Source: Frigoriglobus tundricola
GTDB lineage: Bacteria > Planctomycetota > Planctomycetia > Gemmatales > Gemmataceae
Direction: 5' to 3'
DNA: 64,000 nucleotides
Assembly (NCBI RefSeq): GCF_013128195.2
Contig: NZ_CP053452.2
Span: forward strand, 4,588,001 to 4,652,000
Every line of letters begins with the position of its first letter. Position 1 is the first letter of the stretch. Below are positions 35,003 to 45,168 of this stretch, in pieces. The translations under genes were made by a program, and so were the position numbers. Below the pieces are notes generated by a model. It saw only the letters and a list, made by a program, of their open reading frames with translations, ran no database searches and had not been told where the DNA came from.

Positions 35003-35848
35003 ATGCGCTGGGTTCGCACGACGATGTGGGTCGCGGTGGGCTTCCTGTTCGCCGGGCTGGGGGCGCTGAACTGGCGCGCCCAGCTCCAGACCCAACAGAA
35101 GCTCGACGCACTGACTGCGGCACTCGCTGAGCGGCCGGCCCCCGTACCGGCGCCGGCCCCGCCCGCTCCGGCACTGGCACCGGCAGGTTCGGTTCCGCGC
35201 GAACTGAGCAAGATCGCCCTCCCGCCGTACGTGATCGAGGCGCCGGACCTACTGCTCGTTGAGGTGATCCAGCGGCGGCCCGAGGTGGAAACCGGCCGGG
35301 TGGCCAGCGGCCGGCCGGCCGACGAGCCGGTTCGGGCACTGGTCACGGACCGGCTGCCGGTTCAGCCGATCTCCGGGCAGTACCCGGTGCGGCCCGACGG
35401 CAGCATCGGGCTCGGCTTCTGGGGCTCGGTCCCGGTGTCCGGGCTGACGCTCGAACAAGCGGCGGGAGCGATTCGCGTCCATCTGGCCGCGCGGGAACCG
35501 CTCAAGGAGTACGGCACGCGGGCGGAAAGTCTGGTGGTGATCGTGGACGTGGCCGCTTACAACAGCAAGCGGTATTACGTGATCGTCACCGATGCGGCTG
35601 GCGAAAAGGTGTTCTCGTTCCCGGTGACGGGGAGCGAAACCGTCCTCGACGCGCTGAGCGATAAGAAAGAGCTGACCGACGTCGGCGGCCGACGGAAGGT
35701 CTGGATCGCCCGGCGCCCCCTCCAGCCGGACCAGCCGTTGCAGATCTTGCCCGTCGATTGGGCGGCCATCACCCAAACCGGCGCGCCATCGACGAATTAC
35801 CAGGTCATGCCCGGCGACCGCATCCACGTGACACGCGCCGCGGATTGA
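35003..35848 (+). CDS. Polysaccharide export (Wza-like) protein, paralogue 2
   Basis: 281 residues from ATG 35003, behind a good GGAGGAGG box. It has the same layout as paralogue 1: anchor MRWVRTTMWVAVGFLFAG, the near-identical spacer start LNWRAQLQTQQKLDALTAALAERP, PYVIEAPDLLLVEVIQRRP, a linker about 20 residues longer, PISGQYPVRPDGSIGLGFWG and VMPGDRIHVTRAAD. The extra linker (EVETGRVASGRPADEPVR) distinguishes it from the other two. The close match to paralogue 1 in the anchor and spacer points to recent tandem duplication. Confidence 0.78.
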   Translation: MRWVRTTMWVAVGFLFAGLGALNWRAQLQTQQKLDALTAALAERPAPVPAPAPPAPALAPAGSVPRELSKIALPPYVIEAPDLLLVEVIQRRPEVETGRVASGRPADEPVRALVTDRLPVQPISGQYPVRPDGSIGLGFWGSVPVSGLTLEQAAGAIRVHLAAREPLKEYGTRAESLVVIVDVAAYNSKRYYVIVTDAAGEKVFSFPVTGSETVLDALSDKKELTDVGGRRKVWIARRPLQPDQPLQILPVDWAAITQTGAPSTNYQVMPGDRIHVTRAAD

Positions 35849-35962
35849 TTCACGACCCGTGCCGCCGCAACGACCCAACGGACGCGCCGCATTCTGGGAT
35901 TGACACGGACGGCGGTACCCGCTGTAAGCCCTCCGTCGCTTGAACGTGGGGGGGGAAGCGTT

Positions 35963-36724
35963 ATGCGATGGGTGCGCGGCACGCTATTGGTTTGCGCGAC
36001 GGCAGCAATCGTGGGGGTATCGGCCCTCATCGGCTGCACTCAGCTCCAGACGCACGATTCACTGGCCGATCTCCTCAAAGACCGGCAGGGCGCCAACTCG
36101 ACGCCACCGCCCGCCGAGCCGGAACCGACGGCGGCCCCGCGAGAACTCGCTCGCGTCCCGGCCCCGCCTTACGCCGTCGAGCCGCCCGACGTGTTAACGA
36201 TCGAGGTCACGGTCAAGGACCCGAAGACGGGCGCAACGGCCCCCTTGCCCGAACAGCCGGTTACGGGCACGTTCCTCGTCCGGGAGGACGGGACCGTCGG
36301 GTTGGGGAAGTGGGGTTCCGTACGCGTCAGCGGGTTGAAACTGGATGAAGCGTCCGACGCGGTTCGCAAGCACCTCGCGAACGCGCCGCTGGCCTCCGTG
36401 GCCGAACGTGACCTCTCGGTCGTGGTCGATGTCGTCGCTCGCAACAGCAAGCGGTACTACGTCATCACCGAGGCCGCCGACAAGCGCCAGGAGGTCTACG
36501 CGTTCCCGGCGACGTGGCAGGAGACCGTCGTGGACGCGGTCTCGGGGGTGGACGGCCTGGCCAGCGTCGCGGGCAAGCAGTCGGTGCGGATCGTTCGGAA
36601 GAAAACGGCCGGTGGACCGGATGAAGTGCTCCCCGTCGATTGGAACGCCGTCACGCAAAACGGCGTGATGACGACCAACTACCAGATCCTGCCCGGCGAC
36701 CGCATCTTCGTCACCAGCAAGTAG
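35963..36724 (+). CDS. Polysaccharide export (Wza-like) protein, paralogue 3
   Basis: 253 residues from ATG 35963. The signal ends SALIGCTQLQ, a possible lipobox with Cys near residue 25, so this copy, unlike the other two, could be a lipoprotein as classical Wza is. Poly_export blocks are PYAVEPPDVLTIEV, PVTGTFLVREDGTVGLGKWG and VSGLKLDEASDAVRKHL, and the end is ILPGDRIFVTSK. It is the most diverged of the three. A GTGGGGGGGGAAG box precedes the start. A long palindrome lies just after its stop. Confidence 0.78.
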   Translation: MRWVRGTLLVCATAAIVGVSALIGCTQLQTHDSLADLLKDRQGANSTPPPAEPEPTAAPRELARVPAPPYAVEPPDVLTIEVTVKDPKTGATAPLPEQPVTGTFLVREDGTVGLGKWGSVRVSGLKLDEASDAVRKHLANAPLASVAERDLSVVVDVVARNSKRYYVITEAADKRQEVYAFPATWQETVVDAVSGVDGLASVAGKQSVRIVRKKTAGGPDEVLPVDWNAVTQNGVMTTNYQILPGDRIFVTSK

Positions 36725-36736
36725 CGCCCCGAATAG

Positions 36737-36830
36737 AGTCACAAGTGGTAAGGTCTCAAGTCGTAAAGTCGAAGACCAGAGCGAGTCTGGGCTTTCGACT
36801 TTACAACTTGAGACCTTACCACTTGTGACT
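36737..36830. repeat. 37-bp near-perfect palindrome
   Basis: Arms 36737-36773 and 36794-36830 match at 36 of 37 positions around a 20-nt loop. The sequence is AT-rich and built from words such as AAGTCGTAAAGTCG. It is followed by GACTTTGCGACCTGAGACT at 36827-36845, which recurs exactly at 43302-43320. It lies between the convergent third export paralogue and groEL, where it could terminate both. Confidence 0.8.
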
Positions 36831-36852
36831 TTGCGACCTGAGACTTTCCGAA

Positions 36853-38496
<1,644 letters not shown>

Positions 38497-38562
38497 TCTT
38501 AACCCTCGTGTCTAGAGTTCGGTGTGTCGTGTGTGGTGGTTCGTGGTCAACGCGACGGGGGA

Positions 38563-38862
38563 TTAACCCAGGACGCAGAGCACGTCGCCTTCGTGCATCA
38601 GGAGGATGTCGCCCTCGGTGGCAACAGCGCGGTCCTTGAACTCGTCGCCGGCCCAAGAGGTGAACAGCACCTTGTCGCCGACCTTGAGCTGCATCGCGGC
38701 GCGAGTGCCGTCCGGCTTCTGCTTGCCGGGGCCGACGGCCAGCACGGTGCCCTTTTGGGGCTTGTTCTTGGCGGTATCCGGCAGCAGGATGCCGCCGGCC
38801 GTTTTGTCTTCGGCGGCTTCGCGGCGAACGACGATGCGGTCGCCGATCGGTTTCAGGCCCAT
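38563..38862 (-). CDS. groES: Co-chaperonin GroES
   Basis: 99 residues from ATG 38862 (MGLKPIGDRIVVRREAAEDK). The mobile loop TAGGILLPDTAKNKPQKG that binds GroEL is intact, as is KVGDKVLFTSWAGDEFK. It forms the lid of the GroEL cavity. The start at 38862 is chosen by family length. It leads groEL in a two-gene operon. The 188 bp upstream contain no recognised heat-shock operator. Confidence 0.95.
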   Translation of the reverse strand: MGLKPIGDRIVVRREAAEDKTAGGILLPDTAKNKPQKGTVLAVGPGKQKPDGTRAAMQLKVGDKVLFTSWAGDEFKDRAVATEGDILLMHEGDVLCVLG

Positions 38863-39050
38863 GACGGCTCCTGAGAGGCGGGAAATCACGGTGGACGCTG
38901 CGACACATGCAAGTACCGTGCCCGCTCAAATGATGTGTGCGAAGTGCAGACGGGGAAATGATTTGCGGCGAGAACGATGCCACAGGAGAAACGTGGGCAC
39001 TGCCAGGATTGCGGGACCGGCGCGAGGGAGGGCTGTCTCTTTGGCAGGAG

Positions 39051-39827
39051 CTACTTCTTCCGCTTGCTCGCGGCCTTTTGGAGTTTGGCGACAAAGGCGG
39101 CGTGTTCCGGCGACGCGATGCCCTGCTGGAGCGTCGCGAGAACTTTCGCCGTGTCAGAGGCGAGGAGCGCGGGGACGTCCAGCCAGAGACCGGGGAAGAC
39201 GTCGCTGCGGAGCGTACCGTCCGCGTGCGGTTTGAGAGCGACGTACTTCTTGCGGTTGAGGGCGAACCAGTGAATTTCTTTCTCTGCCGTTCGCCAGACG
39301 AGGTATTCGGGCACTCCGTCGGCCTGGTAGGAGTCGAACTTCTTGCCGAAGTCGCGTGAGCCAGAGGTGAAGGAAATTTCCGCGACCAACTCGGGCGCAC
39401 CGTGGACGAATTTGTCGGCACCGATGGTGGAAGCGCCGCCGTGGGTCGGCAGAACGCGCAACAGTGCGTCCGGTTCGAGGCTGGTGGCTTGCGAGGGCAG
39501 AAGTGTTGTGACCGAACCGGAGCTGACGACGCCCGGAGTGTGAGACGCGTAAACGAAGAAGATGCCCTGGAGGTGGTTATCGGGCGTCGCGTGCCCGTCG
39601 GCGCTGATCGGGGGCACGATCGTCTCCTTGCCGTCTGTGAACTCGCGCCAGCGGGTGACGTGAACGACGCCTTGAAGCAGTTCGGCCGAGTAGACGATCG
39701 GATCGGCCGCGTAGCGGCGCAGGAACTCGTTGGCGTCCATGCGGTCGCCGTCGCGCAGAGGCGGAATCGCCTCCGGCTTCCCGTTGCGCTTCGGTTGTTG
39801 TTTGACGTGGTTCGCCGTTTTTCCCAT
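39051..39827 (-). CDS. Uma2-family protein
   Basis: 258 residues from ATG 39827 (an in-frame start lies further up at 39851). Uma2 blocks are MDANEFLRRYAADPIVYSAE, LQGVVHVTRWREF, TSLEPDALLRVL with the central Asp, APELVAEISFTSGSRDFGKK with the E-x-S..K nuclease-like site, and GVPEYLVWRTAEKEIHWF. It ends in a basic KRKK tail. It is longer than the Uma2 protein at 29094. Cellular role unknown for the family. Confidence 0.8.
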   Translation of the reverse strand: MGKTANHVKQQPKRNGKPEAIPPLRDGDRMDANEFLRRYAADPIVYSAELLQGVVHVTRWREFTDGKETIVPPISADGHATPDNHLQGIFFVYASHTPGVVSSGSVTTLLPSQATSLEPDALLRVLPTHGGASTIGADKFVHGAPELVAEISFTSGSRDFGKKFDSYQADGVPEYLVWRTAEKEIHWFALNRKKYVALKPHADGTLRSDVFPGLWLDVPALLASDTAKVLATLQQGIASPEHAAFVAKLQKAASKRKK

Positions 39828-39958
39828 TGCGCCCCCTTTGTTTCCAGTCACCCCGCTTGCGGTTCAATTCCGCCTGTCGCTGCCGCCTCCGTTCTTCCGC
39901 GAGGTGCCCATCGTTGTTCCGATGGCACCGCTCGATGACGCCGTTTCGCTACCCCAAT

Positions 39959-40381
39959 TTACTCTGACTTTCGCGGTTTCCGCAATGCACGCCGGACGGC
40001 GCGGTGCCAGTCGGCTTCGATCCAATCGTCGCCGAGCGGCGGGACGCGGTGATACGTCCAACCCGCGAGTTCGAGTTCGCCTTCCATCGCGTCGCCACGA
40101 ACCCCGTTGCTGGTGTGAATGATGACCGGACACAACGGTGATAGCGTTGCGAGGTGCTTCGCCACCATCAACCCGTCGCCGGGGTCGCTGGGGCCGGTCG
40201 GTTCGAGGTCGTGGTCGAGCGCGATCAGGGCGGCTCCGCTCAGGAACGCCCCGATCGCTCCGAGCATGAGGTGCGCATCCGGCCAGGAGACGAGATCGAA
40301 GCCGAGGCGAGCCGCGATCGCACGAAAGCGTTCGAGACGCTCGGCGTCGTCTTCGAGCATCAGAACGAGGGGCGCGGTCAC
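39959..40381 (-). CDS. Cyclic-phosphate-processing-type receiver-domain protein
   Basis: The GTG start at 40381 overlaps the preceding stop. 140 residues: VLMLEDDAERLERFRAIAAR supplies the acidic pocket of a receiver fold, SGAALIALDHDLEPTG the phospho-acceptor-like Asp with the extra H-D-L, and CPVIIHTSNGVRG the Ser/Thr position. The DHDLE signature is that of a receiver-derived family (cPRR) that I associate with RNA or cyclic-phosphate processing systems, not two-component signalling. No kinase is nearby. It is coupled to the small gene just upstream. Confidence 0.6.
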   Translation of the reverse strand: MTAPLVLMLEDDAERLERFRAIAARLGFDLVSWPDAHLMLGAIGAFLSGAALIALDHDLEPTGPSDPGDGLMVAKHLATLSPLCPVIIHTSNGVRGDAMEGELELAGWTYHRVPPLGDDWIEADWHRAVRRALRKPRKSE

Positions 40382-40698
40382 GGCTCGTCCGTTGGAAGAA
40401 TATCGAGCCGAAAAAGTTGATTTGATGTCATTGGGGTCCATCCGGCTCGGAGTGCAGCCCGGATTGCGTCAGCCACTCGCCGCGGAGTTATAACCACGCT
40501 CGCCGTCGCTCGTTCACGCATCGGGTGAAGCCCGCCGTAAAGGCGCAGCGTTTGGCCGGCACCTTTTTCGGGCCAAACATTGACGATGAGATGCCCGTCG
40601 TGGGCTGTTTGGTCGTACTCGACCTCTGGTGGAATGCGCCAGCGGTATGCGACGCCATCGACCACGATTCGCCGGGAGTATTTCTTCGAGATCGCCAT
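40378..40698 (-). CDS. Unknown 106-residue protein coupled to the receiver gene
   Basis: From ATG 40698: MAISKKYSRRIVVDGVAYRW, then beta strands (GHLIVNVWPEKGAGQTLRLY), VVITPRRVADAIRAALRAGW and TPMTSN. The pattern of a short beta sheet followed by VTP.RVA..IR.AL..GW is one I have seen in many uncharacterised bacterial proteins without an assigned role. Its stop overlaps the receiver start (GTGA), so the two form a unit. It lies 2 bp from the thiolase stop on the same strand. Confidence 0.6.
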   Translation of the reverse strand: MAISKKYSRRIVVDGVAYRWRIPPEVEYDQTAHDGHLIVNVWPEKGAGQTLRLYGGLHPMRERATASVVITPRRVADAIRAALRAGWTPMTSNQLFRLDILPTDEP

Positions 40699-40700
40699 GA

Positions 40701-41882
40701 TTATACCCGCTCCACGATCATCGCGACGGCGTTGCCGCCGCCGAGGCACAGCGACGCGAGGCCGTACCGCTTGTTGTGCCGCTTGAGCGCGTGAATCAGC
40801 GTCACCAGCACCCGCGCGCCGCTCGCGCCGATGGGGTGGCCCAGTGCCACCGCGCCGCCGTGGACGTTCACCTTCGATTCGTCAAGGTTCAGCCCCTTCC
40901 CGCACGCCAGCATCTGCGCCGCGAACGCCTCGTTGATTTCCCACAGGTCGATGTCCGAAATCGCGAGCTTCGCCTTCTCGCACGCGGCCTTCACCGCCGT
41001 AATCGGCGCGATGAAGATGTCTTTCGGCGCCACGCCGCTCATGGTGTAACTCAACACGCGGGCCAGCGGCTTCGCCCCGCTCTGCTCCACGAACCGACCG
41101 GACGCGACCACGACCGCCGCGCCGCCATCGGAGAGCTGCGAAGAGTTGCCCGCGGTCACCGTACCGTCGGACCGGAACGCCGGCTTGAGCTTCGCCAACC
41201 CCTCGGCCGTGGTGTCGGCGCGAATGCCCTCGTCCTTTTCGACCGGTGGAATCGGCTTCTTGCCCGTTGCGGGGAACGTGACCGGCACCACCTCGTCGGC
41301 GAACGCTCCGCTGGCCCACGCCGCCGCGGCGCGCTGGTGACTCTGAGCGGAGAAGCGGTCCTGATCGGCGCGCGCGATCGCACATTGCGCTGCGATGTGT
41401 TCGGCGGCGTCGCCCATCGGCCAGTTCTCGAACGGGCACCACAGCCCGTCGTTCACGAGCGCATCGACGGTCGGTTGGTTGCCGTACTTGTAGCCCTGCC
41501 GGACGCCCGGAAGCAGAAACGGCGCGCGGCTCATGCTCTCCATGCCGCCGGCGACGACGAGGTTCGCGTCGCCCGCGCGGATGCTCTGGGCCGCGAGCAT
41601 GACCGCCTTCAGACCGGACCCACACACCATGTTCGTGGTGTGTGCGGGCACCGTGTCCGGGACGCCCGCGAAGATCGCGGCCTGCCGCGCCGGCGCCTGA
41701 CCCACACCGGCCTGGACCACGTTGCCCATAATCACGTCTTCGACCACCTCCGGCTTCACGTTCGCACGCTTCAGGGCTTCTGCGATGGCGACCGCGCCGA
41801 GTTTGGGTGCAGTGAGTTCGGACAGGCCGCCGAGAAACTTGCCGATCGGCGTGCGGACGGCGGAAAGGATGAACGCGTCCAT
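40701..41882 (-). CDS. Acetyl-CoA acetyltransferase (thiolase)
   Basis: 393 residues from ATG 41882 (MDAFILSAVRTPIGKF). The nucleophilic Cys is in TTNMVCGSGLKAVML, the thiolase signatures NVHGGAVALGHPIGASGAR and CLGGGNAVA provide the second Cys and His, and the conserved Asn-Glu-Ala block is EINEAFAAQ. It condenses two acetyl-CoA or cleaves acetoacetyl-CoA; the biosynthetic type is likeliest by length. No other fatty-acid or polyhydroxyalkanoate genes adjoin it. Confidence 0.9.
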   Translation of the reverse strand: MDAFILSAVRTPIGKFLGGLSELTAPKLGAVAIAEALKRANVKPEVVEDVIMGNVVQAGVGQAPARQAAIFAGVPDTVPAHTTNMVCGSGLKAVMLAAQSIRAGDANLVVAGGMESMSRAPFLLPGVRQGYKYGNQPTVDALVNDGLWCPFENWPMGDAAEHIAAQCAIARADQDRFSAQSHQRAAAAWASGAFADEVVPVTFPATGKKPIPPVEKDEGIRADTTAEGLAKLKPAFRSDGTVTAGNSSQLSDGGAAVVVASGRFVEQSGAKPLARVLSYTMSGVAPKDIFIAPITAVKAACEKAKLAISDIDLWEINEAFAAQMLACGKGLNLDESKVNVHGGAVALGHPIGASGARVLVTLIHALKRHNKRYGLASLCLGGGNAVAMIVERV

Positions 41883-42040
41883 CAGGGAGACCTCGCGCGA
41901 ACGGGAGAGGGTCGATACTGAATGATACGCGAGAGGTGAATGCGGGCGAGCGTGGCCGGGCGACCGGCGCGGCGTAAGCACGCCAGTGCCATGAGTTTCA
42001 ACGCACCGACCGGGCTCCGCTACGGGCGAGATTCCCGGTT

Positions 42041-42176
42041 TTGTAGGTCGCGGTCGAGCGTGGCTATGCACGCGAGGCCCGACGACGCTGAGTAGTGTGT
42101 ATCTCGCTTGCGCAGATTCGCCTGGCACGTCCGCCGTCGGGCCTCGTCGCAAAGCCTCCTCGACCGCGACCTACAA
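42041..42176. repeat. Compound palindrome between hemH and thiolase
   Basis: Outer arms 42041-42058 and 42159-42176 are an 18-bp perfect inverted repeat (TTGTAGGTCGCGGTCGAG and complement), and inner arms 42073-42084 and 42135-42146 a 12-bp perfect one (CGAGGCCCGACG). The whole 136-bp structure sits in a 332-bp gap that otherwise holds nothing recognised. It could terminate hemH transcription or be a small non-coding mobile element. Confidence 0.65.
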
Positions 42177-42214
42177 GAACGCCGGCGAGCGGCGGAAGGG
42201 CGAGGCCGCGGAAC

Positions 42215-43186
42215 CTACTTCAGCCACCCGTGGCCTTCGTCGCGGATGATGCGCTCCATGCCCTCGATCCACTGCGGGTGGTCGTTCAGACAGGTACCGT
42301 TCTTGAGGTGCTCGCCGCCCGCGTGCTCGAACACTTCGCGGCTCTCGAGACCGATTTCGTCGATCGTTTCGAGGCAGTCCGCGGTGAAGCCCGGCAGCGC
42401 CACGTACACGCGCTTCGTGCCCTTCTTCGCCAGCGCTTCCAGCACGTCGTCGGTGTACGGCTTCAGCCACGGCGACTTACCGAACCGCGACTGGTACGTT
42501 TGCGTCCAGAGGCTCCGCGGCCAGCCCATCCGCTTCACGAGCGCCTGCGTGGTGCGGACGACGTGGGTCGCGTACGGGTCGCCGCGCTGGGCGTACTTCT
42601 TCGGGATGCCGTGGAAGCTGATGACGATGTGTTCCGGCTCCCACGGCAGCTTCGCCAGGTCGTCGCGGATCACGGCTTCGAGGGCGTCGAGGTAGCCGGG
42701 GTGGTCGTAGTACGGCGGCACCACGCGGACCGCGGGGACGCGGCGCAGCTTCGTCAGCGCGGTGAACAGCGAATCAGTGGCGCTGGCGAACGAGGTGGCG
42801 GAGTACTGCGGGAACATCGGCATGGCAATGAGCTTGTCCACGCCGCTATCGACCATCTCGGTCAGCACCTTCCGCAGCGCCGGGTTGCCCACGATCATGC
42901 CGAACCGCACTGGGTTGTCCGGGAACCGTGCCTTGAGCAGGTCCGTCTGGCGGATCGTGTAGGACATCAGCGGGGAGCCGGTCTCCGGGTGCCAGATGCG
43001 GGCGTACTTGGCGGCCGAGGCCCCCGAGCGAAACGGCAGGATGCGGAGGTACAGGAGCGGCAGCCAGATCGCCCGCGGGACTTCGATCACCCGGCGGTCC
43101 GAGAGGAACTGCCGCAGGTACGGGAACAGGCCGCCGTAGGTCGGTTTGTCCGGCGTACCGAGTTGGATGAGCAAAATGCCGGTCAT
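42215..43186 (-). CDS. hemH: Ferrochelatase
   Basis: It inserts Fe2+ into protoporphyrin IX (or coproporphyrin III), the last metal step of heme synthesis. 323 residues starting MTGILLIQLGTPDKPTYGG. The active-site His is in HIVISFHGIPKKYAQRGDPY and the acidic metal-path residues in PGFTADCLETIDEIGLESRE; YQSRFGKSPWLKPYTDD is the usual substrate block. The mono-domain length matches the family. The ferredoxin gene lies upstream on the same strand, with a palindromic repeat between. Confidence 0.93.
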   Translation of the reverse strand: MTGILLIQLGTPDKPTYGGLFPYLRQFLSDRRVIEVPRAIWLPLLYLRILPFRSGASAAKYARIWHPETGSPLMSYTIRQTDLLKARFPDNPVRFGMIVGNPALRKVLTEMVDSGVDKLIAMPMFPQYSATSFASATDSLFTALTKLRRVPAVRVVPPYYDHPGYLDALEAVIRDDLAKLPWEPEHIVISFHGIPKKYAQRGDPYATHVVRTTQALVKRMGWPRSLWTQTYQSRFGKSPWLKPYTDDVLEALAKKGTKRVYVALPGFTADCLETIDEIGLESREVFEHAGGEHLKNGTCLNDHPQWIEGMERIIRDEGHGWLK

Positions 43187-43192
43187 CGGAGA

Positions 43193-43320
43193 AGTCTCAG
43201 CTCGTAAAATCGAAAGTCGTAAGTCGTAAAGTCAGAATACCAACCGGAGGGCGGTGCGAATCGCAACCCGCGCTCCGGCCGTCCTGGACTTAACGACTTT
43301 CGACTTTGCGACCTGAGACT
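43193..43320. repeat. Imperfect palindrome between the ferredoxin gene and hemH
   Basis: AGTCTCAGCTCGTAAAATCGAAAGTCG-type sequence from 43193 pairs with a segment ending at 43320 with about four mismatches over 34 bp. The end word GACTTTGCGACCTGAGACT (43302-43320) is identical to 36827-36845. This is a second copy of the element family seen after the third export paralogue. Confidence 0.7.
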
Positions 43321-43337
43321 CTGCGGCCCGAGACCGG

Positions 43338-43646
43338 TCACTTCTTCTTGCAATCCGGCCCTTCCTGGGCGGGCTGCTTTTCCGTGATGTGGGCGCTGCC
43401 GGACGCCTTGAGGGCACTGGCCCGCTCGGCGTTGAGCTGGATGAAGCTCGACCACTGGTTCGGCGTGTTCGGCTCGGAGTAGATGGCTTCCACCGGGCAC
43501 TCCGGGACGCACGCTTCGCAGTCGATGCAGTCTTCCGGGTCGATGTAGAGCATCTTCTCGTCCTGGTAGAAGCACTCTACCGGGCAGACGACGCAGCAGT
43601 CGGTGTACTTGCAGTCGCTACAGGGAGCGGTGACGACGTGGGCCAT
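43338..43646 (-). CDS. fdxA: Seven-iron-type ferredoxin (FdxA-like)
   Basis: 102 residues from ATG 43646. The N-terminal cluster motif CSDCKYTDCCVVCPVECF lacks the regular CxxCxxCxxxCP spacing and suits a 3Fe-4S plus 4Fe-4S arrangement; the second motif CIDCEACVPECPVEAI is a regular 4Fe-4S site. The C terminus is hydrophilic and ends in CKKK. It is a soluble electron carrier. It is upstream of hemH on the same strand. Confidence 0.88.
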   Translation of the reverse strand: MAHVVTAPCSDCKYTDCCVVCPVECFYQDEKMLYIDPEDCIDCEACVPECPVEAIYSEPNTPNQWSSFIQLNAERASALKASGSAHITEKQPAQEGPDCKKK

Positions 43647-44084
43647 GAGCGGCAAACCCCTTCATCTCGGAACGAACGGTGTTTGGGTTGAGTAATACCA
43701 CACCGCGCGCTAACGTCAAGGTATTTGCTGCTACAGTGTTGCCGCCAGGGGGCGGGGCGCATTTTCTCCCCCCCGCGCCGGGGGCCGCTTCCGACACGGT
43801 CGCCACCGGCACTTCTTCGCGTCGTGCCCGCCCGTGCGAGTTCCGGTGATGTCCCGAAGTGTGGTCCGCTCGCTCCGCGAGCAGTGCCTCGGGAGCCGCA
43901 CCCGGTGATGCGTTCGCATCTTCTTGGGGGCCTCGTCCCCGAGTCTACCTCGAAACACTCATTTGCTTCTGCGTTCCTCGGGGGGCTTACGCCCCCCGCT
44001 CGCCGGGTGGGGGACCTTCCTCGAATCCCGTTCTATGTGACCGCAGTGTTTCCATGTGCCTCCTCTTCGGGAACCGCACGAACC
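43647..44084. other. Non-coding gap with hairpins
   Basis: This 438-bp stretch between the ferredoxin start and the EthD gene end has no supported reading frame. It includes GGGGGC-TTAC-GCCCCC at 43981-43996, a strong hairpin flanked by C-rich and TCCTCG words that look like dispersed repeat sequence, and an AT-rich part at 43690-43735 that could hold the ferredoxin promoter (minus strand). Confidence 0.5.
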
Positions 44085-45122
44085 TCATCGGGTGGCCCGC
44101 CGGTCCGTGCTCACCTCCGGGTAAAGGCGGTTGATCACGCTATAGTTCACGGCCGTCCAGAACTCCGACAGGCCGGCGTCGGTCAGAGCCGCCTCGTCGG
44201 TCTCGATCGCCCGGTAGTCCTCGGCCGTCAGGTAGTCTTCCACGTCGTTCACGCTGCCGAACGCCATCACCGTGATGCCGTCCATCAGGCCGCCGGCCGG
44301 GTCGTCCTGGGTCGATCCGATGTAGTGCAATTGGGCGTACCGCCGCACGTACCGGTGCGTGGCCGGACGGGACAGCACCAGGTCGGCGTGTGCGGCCAGC
44401 CACCGCGCCTGGAACGCCTCCCGCGTCACGTGGGCCGCGCGACGGTGGATCTTGACCAGGCTGATCGGGTCGCGGTGCGCCGGGCTGGGCAGGATGATGT
44501 GCTCCCGCGCGACGTTCCGCGTAACCATCCGGAACGCCGTCTTCTCGTCGGCAATGACGCGCTCCGTGTACTTGCTCTGGCCCAGCACGGCCTTCATGTC
44601 GGCCTCCGACCCGTAGGCGATGTACGCCAGCCCGTCCCACCGCGGCCGGTCGTACGCCGGGACCCGGGCGTAGGCGTCATCGACGAGAAGGTGATCGGGC
44701 CGCACCATGGCGCGGTAGGGCGGCCGGAACGTCGAGGACGGACCGGCGGGCAGGCGGTGCAGTTGGTCGTACCGCAGCACGGCCTCGGTGCTCGCGCCGG
44801 GCTCTTCGTAGGCGAACTTGGGCCCGTGGACCTTCCGCCAGTACTCGTCCCAGTGCTCGAAAGCGAGGTTCGGGTCGGCCTCGATGGCGGGCGGCCCGTC
44901 CGCCCCGTCCATCGGGCTCCCGTCCGCGTCCAGGTTGAACCCGGCGTCGCGCGGCCGCGCGGTCGCGGGCGTGACGTCCGCGCGGGCGACGAACGTCGGG
45001 GTGACGATCAACGGCTGGCCCGTCGATGCGTACGCGGACCGGTGCGGCGGCCGGTGCCGCAGATCGGTCGTCGGGTCGGCCGCGGAAGGTTGCCCCGACG
45101 AAGCGGGGGACGGGTCGGACAT
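44085..45122 (-). CDS. Two-domain EthD-type (dimeric alpha/beta barrel) protein
   Basis: 345 residues. After a 75-residue hydrophilic leader come two ferredoxin-like barrel halves: AFEHWDEYWRKVHGPKFAYE with LRYDQLHRLPAG, then ISLVKIHRRAAHVTREAFQARW with LAAHADLVLSRPATHRYVRRY. The HGPKF and AHADLV blocks are the EthD signature. The EthD domain is known as an auxiliary of ether-degrading cytochrome P450 and in small oxidoreductases. It lies 46 bp after the SDR gene on the same strand, probably one operon; function unproven. Confidence 0.7.
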   Translation of the reverse strand: MSDPSPASSGQPSAADPTTDLRHRPPHRSAYASTGQPLIVTPTFVARADVTPATARPRDAGFNLDADGSPMDGADGPPAIEADPNLAFEHWDEYWRKVHGPKFAYEEPGASTEAVLRYDQLHRLPAGPSSTFRPPYRAMVRPDHLLVDDAYARVPAYDRPRWDGLAYIAYGSEADMKAVLGQSKYTERVIADEKTAFRMVTRNVAREHIILPSPAHRDPISLVKIHRRAAHVTREAFQARWLAAHADLVLSRPATHRYVRRYAQLHYIGSTQDDPAGGLMDGITVMAFGSVNDVEDYLTAEDYRAIETDEAALTDAGLSEFWTAVNYSVINRLYPEVSTDRRATR

Positions 45123-45168
45123 CGTGGCACTCGCAATGTAGCGGAACTTACGTCGGTGGTGGACCGCC

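Noticed and set aside
38863..39050. CIRCE or heat-shock operator before groES
   Set aside because: No TTAGCACTC-type inverted repeat or other recognised heat-shock box could be found in the gap.
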